DNA from: a virus
DNA: 41,408 bases
IMG/VR virus record: IMGVR_UViG_3300009183_000164
Location: 1-41,408 of that record
Strand: one strand, 5' to 3'
Position numbers and translations under genes: made by a program. Within the stretch, counting starts at the first letter, position 1. Every line of letters starts with the position of its first letter. The notes below the pieces were generated by a model that did not search any database, was not told the origin of the DNA, and saw only the letters and a program-made list of their open reading frames with translations. Below, in pieces: positions 38,780 through 41,408 of the stretch.

Positions 38780-41408
38780 TCAACCTAATGTGTTTTGTGG
38801 TCCTGCTGCTATACTTGTTTTTGATACTTGAAAATTACCTTTGTTAATTTGAGATTTAACTTTTAATTGTTGACCTCCACCAACGGTTATTGATACAACA
38901 GGTCCATTATCAATAGTATCAGAGCTGTTTATATTCCAATCAGCTGAACTCATTTTACATCCATTATAGCGAGCATTCAACATTCCCTTACTGTTTTGTA
39001 AATGAAAATCTTGTGTTTGTGATCTATAATTTAAAGGTTGTATTTTTAATGATTTTATATAGGTTTGATATGCAGTTTGTCCAGAAGTGTACACTCTCAC
39101 TCCTAACCAAGGACCAGTTGCTAATGTTGTAAATGTGTATGTTGTATCCGTAGTTGTTGGTACCATTGATCCAGTTAATATACAATCTAAATCACCAAAA
39201 TGCAACTCTATTTTACCACTCGTTCCGGAAGCGCGAGTATCACCAACAACTACTGTTATTGTGTATAGGTGGTCATGTGTTTTTGGTTCATTTGGTTTGT
39301 AATAAAATGCTGGTAGCTTTATTGATCCTGTGTATGTGGTTGTAGTTGTTGTATTTTCAAAAAACAAACCTAAGCTTCCAGTTAATCCCCAAAAAGCACT
39401 ATTTGTGTATGGTGTGGATTGTAATACATTATTTGCTTTTAAGGTTTCTACTTTTAAACCATACCTACTTGTCCAATTATTTTCGTATAATGCTGCTGAT
39501 GATGTATATATTGTTTTTGCAGCTGTTGTTCCAAGTCCATAAGTATTTGAATCTGATATAGACCTTAAATAAAAAATATTGTTATTGTACTTTTTACTCT
39601 GCACGTTTGCTATACCACTACCTGCTGAGTCTATTACTATTGGATTAATTGGATCGTGATAGTCATACCTACTTGCTGTTACTAGATATGGTTGTGATAT
39701 TACAAAATCTTGTGTTGAGTAGACATAGGTTGTGTCGTAAGTAGATGCTCCATAATAACTAGCAAATGCGCTTTGACTAACCATATAAGTCATAAAGATA
39801 TATTGAGAGCCTCGTACTCTTGTATCTCTACCATAACTAGAAATTCCAAAGTCTACTGTGCCTATAGGTGTTTGTGACATACCTACATTAGTAAAGTAGT
39901 TTGCTGTACCTGCTAATGATATTGTGTTTAGGTTTTGAGTACCTGTTATTACCTGTACACTATCGCCTATTAAATCTTTTGTTTTAATCTGAACTGTTCC
40001 AGGTTCAATATAGCTAAGATTACCACCATCACTATTAGAACCCGTTGCTACTATTATGTCTGGTAGGTTAATTGATGATGTATAAGCAGAGCTAAGATCC
40101 GTGTATGTTGGTGGATTAGTTGGTAGTTTGCTTCTATGTAGTATTGATGGTTCTATTAATAAGCCAGTTTGTGTATTGGCCCTATAAGGTACAAATTTTT
40201 TAATTAGCCTAAATAAAGATGCGTCATAGTATTTTAAAAGTCTAATATAGTTTTGTGCACCAGCTTTACTTGTGTATTTTTTTGTATACTCTCTTTGTAA
40301 TGATTCTAAATCAGGATAAGTTTCTTTGTTTAGATCAGCTGGGTTTCCAATAAAGTCGTCAATACTAAGACCTCCAAATTGCTCTGCAATGTCTTGATTA
40401 ATTTCATTTAGTGGTGATAAATAAATGCCCAAACGAGGACTATCAGGTGGATTACTATCCGATCCAGCTCGTTCTGTTTTTGTGTTTTTATATAATTGAT
40501 TGCCACCTATTGTTGTGCTTGTTCGGGTTGTTGTATCAATCCTAATTTTATTACTTACACTTCTATTCCCACCTAAATCTGGCCATTCAAGTGAATGTAT
40601 TTCTACAACAGAATTAAAATAAGATCCTGAAAAGTTGTAGAATGAACCACTCAATCCGATTATTGTTTGATTTGGATGTTGTGAGTTTATACTGCTAGTA
40701 GTTGCTAAATTTATTTTTTTATTATCAGCTCCTAAACACAATCTAAATCCTAAGTCATAAAAACTTGAAGTGCTACCTGTGTGAGTGTCTACTAAGTTTC
40801 CTTGAAAACTTGTAGGTGCTAATGCATGATTATCTAATATAGAATCTTGTAATGGTGTTGTCCAGTATCTTAATTCTTGAACACTTCCCGATAAAATGTT
40901 CATGGAATGCGAAGTCGCTGCTAAAAATGAGCCAGATCCTGGAATCCATAAACTTCCTGTACTCGTATATGATGTATTGTAGGAGCTACTAGTAGATCCA
41001 TCAATGTATAATGAAGCTGATACTGTGGAAGTTACCTTTAAATAATTTACTCTTTTTACAATTAAATTATAAGTTTGATTTGTACTACTATTATCACTTG
41101 CTACTGATCTTTCTAATGCAATGTGGTGAAATACATTTTCATATATTGATGAACTAACGCTTGCTGTTGCCCAACCTTGTGAGCCACTTAAAAAGAACCC
41201 TACGTAATTGTTACTTGCACTTTGAAAAGCCTTAACTTGCCATTTATTTGGTACCTCAAATATTGTTTGTGTTTTGGTTTGGTTTTGAGCCATTTTAACT
41301 CGCAACTCAACTGTTGATGGCATTGTATTGTTTGCTGTCAATGGTTTCCAAGGTGCTTCTATTAGTTGAGCAACTTGTCCAGATGTTTTTCCATTATATC
41401 CTACAGTA
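38780..41408 (-). CDS. very large LamG-containing structural protein, partial at right edge
   Basis: The frame is open to the right edge (876 residues visible), so the start is outside the window; a TTG at 41341 is not a credible start because GQVAQLIEAPWKP precedes it in frame. A concanavalin-A/LamG-like domain occupies roughly the first 200 visible residues (STVELRVKM, YENVFHHIALERS, SASLYIDGST, GSVQELRYWTTPL). Then comes NPPDSPRLGIYLSPLNEINQ, LESLQREYTKKYTSKAGAQN and LLKYYDASLFRLIKKFVPYRANTQTGLLIEPSILHR, a block I recall from giant tail proteins of marine T4-like phages. The C-terminus holds NARYNGCKMSSADWNINSSDT. Host-binding or baseplate role is inferred. Confidence 0.75.
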   Translation of the reverse strand, partial: TVGYNGKTSGQVAQLIEAPWKPLTANNTMPSTVELRVKMAQNQTKTQTIFEVPNKWQVKAFQSASNNYVGFFLSGSQGWATASVSSSIYENVFHHIALERSVASDNSSTNQTYNLIVKRVNYLKVTSTVSASLYIDGSTSSSYNTSYTSTGSLWIPGSGSFLAATSHSMNILSGSVQELRYWTTPLQDSILDNHALAPTSFQGNLVDTHTGSTSSFYDLGFRLCLGADNKKINLATTSSINSQHPNQTIIGLSGSFYNFSGSYFNSVVEIHSLEWPDLGGNRSVSNKIRIDTTTRTSTTIGGNQLYKNTKTERAGSDSNPPDSPRLGIYLSPLNEINQDIAEQFGGLSIDDFIGNPADLNKETYPDLESLQREYTKKYTSKAGAQNYIRLLKYYDASLFRLIKKFVPYRANTQTGLLIEPSILHRSKLPTNPPTYTDLSSAYTSSINLPDIIVATGSNSDGGNLSYIEPGTVQIKTKDLIGDSVQVITGTQNLNTISLAGTANYFTNVGMSQTPIGTVDFGISSYGRDTRVRGSQYIFMTYMVSQSAFASYYGASTYDTTYVYSTQDFVISQPYLVTASRYDYHDPINPIVIDSAGSGIANVQSKKYNNNIFYLRSISDSNTYGLGTTAAKTIYTSSAALYENNWTSRYGLKVETLKANNVLQSTPYTNSAFWGLTGSLGLFFENTTTTTTYTGSIKLPAFYYKPNEPKTHDHLYTITVVVGDTRASGTSGKIELHFGDLDCILTGSMVPTTTDTTYTFTTLATGPWLGVRVYTSGQTAYQTYIKSLKIQPLNYRSQTQDFHLQNSKGMLNARYNGCKMSSADWNINSSDTIDNGPVVSITVGGGQQLKVKSQINKGNFQVSKTSIAAGPQNTLG

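Noticed and set aside
1-41408. Plus-strand open frames of 60-160 codons across the window
   Set aside because: They lie opposite real minus-strand genes, lack family motifs and have unbalanced composition mirroring the other strand. No plus-strand gene is supported.
1-41408. tRNA genes, integrase, attachment sites or insertion sequences
   Set aside because: I saw no cloverleaf-like sequence, integrase or transposase motifs, or paired terminal repeats in any intergenic space; the gaps are too short for most of these.

Overview
This window is a gene-dense, AT-rich segment of a tailed-phage (myovirus) genome of the T4-like type. Every credible gene reads on the minus strand, so transcription runs from high to low coordinates. 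Recognisable T4-type proteins are the large terminase (gp17), portal (gp20), prohead protease (gp21), scaffold (gp22), major capsid protein (gp23), neck proteins gp13 and gp14, tail terminator gp15, and a gp47/gp46-type recombination nuclease. Start codons are preceded by A-rich leaders without a clear Shine-Dalgarno sequence. The fibres carry the 'GSLxGTASYA' repeats I associate with marine phages, and the lysis-like protein resembles ones I recall from Bacteroidota phages. A marine Bacteroidota (flavobacterial-type) host is the best guess, but it is an inference.

Layout in the direction of transcription. (1) 41.4-34.7 kb: very large LamG-like structural protein (cut by the window edge), a small conserved structural protein, two tail/fibre genes with broken frames, and T7-type endonuclease I. 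(2) 34.7-30.6 kb: DnaG-type primase and a single-chain Mre11-Rad50 (gp47-gp46) fusion. (3) 30.5-26.5 kb: three structural or unknown proteins. (4) 26.5-21.1 kb: a nucleotidyltransferase-ligase fusion, a run of small proteins with similar MK-type N-termini, and an overlapping spanin-like pair. (5) 21.1-11.4 kb: terminase, portal, two conserved unknowns, prohead protease, three small core-type proteins, scaffold, capsid, and a strong terminator. (6) 11.4-7.8 kb: PhoH, gp13, gp14, gp15. (7) 7.8-0 kb: a cassette of related tail-fibre/adhesin genes running off the left edge. Sheath and tube genes (gp18/gp19) are not visible.

Genes are tightly packed, with many ATGA or TAATG stop/start overlaps that suggest translational coupling. 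An 8-base element, TATTTATA in the gene direction (often ACTATTTATA), recurs just upstream of many starts. It is the reverse complement of the T4 late-promoter core TATAAATA.

The two most interesting signals are as follows. First, a set of genes between 14 and 26.5 kb have short basic N-termini ending in (L/I)xE, the cleavage signature of T4-type prohead proteases. This suggests a family of capsid-targeted internal proteins, possibly including the nucleotidyltransferase-ligase enzyme. Second, several structural genes, including the essential portal, are interrupted by single-base frame breaks or in-frame stops. Most look like one missing base in a short homopolymer, which points to long-read sequence error more than to biology; the in-frame TGA and TAA codons in fibre genes remain open.
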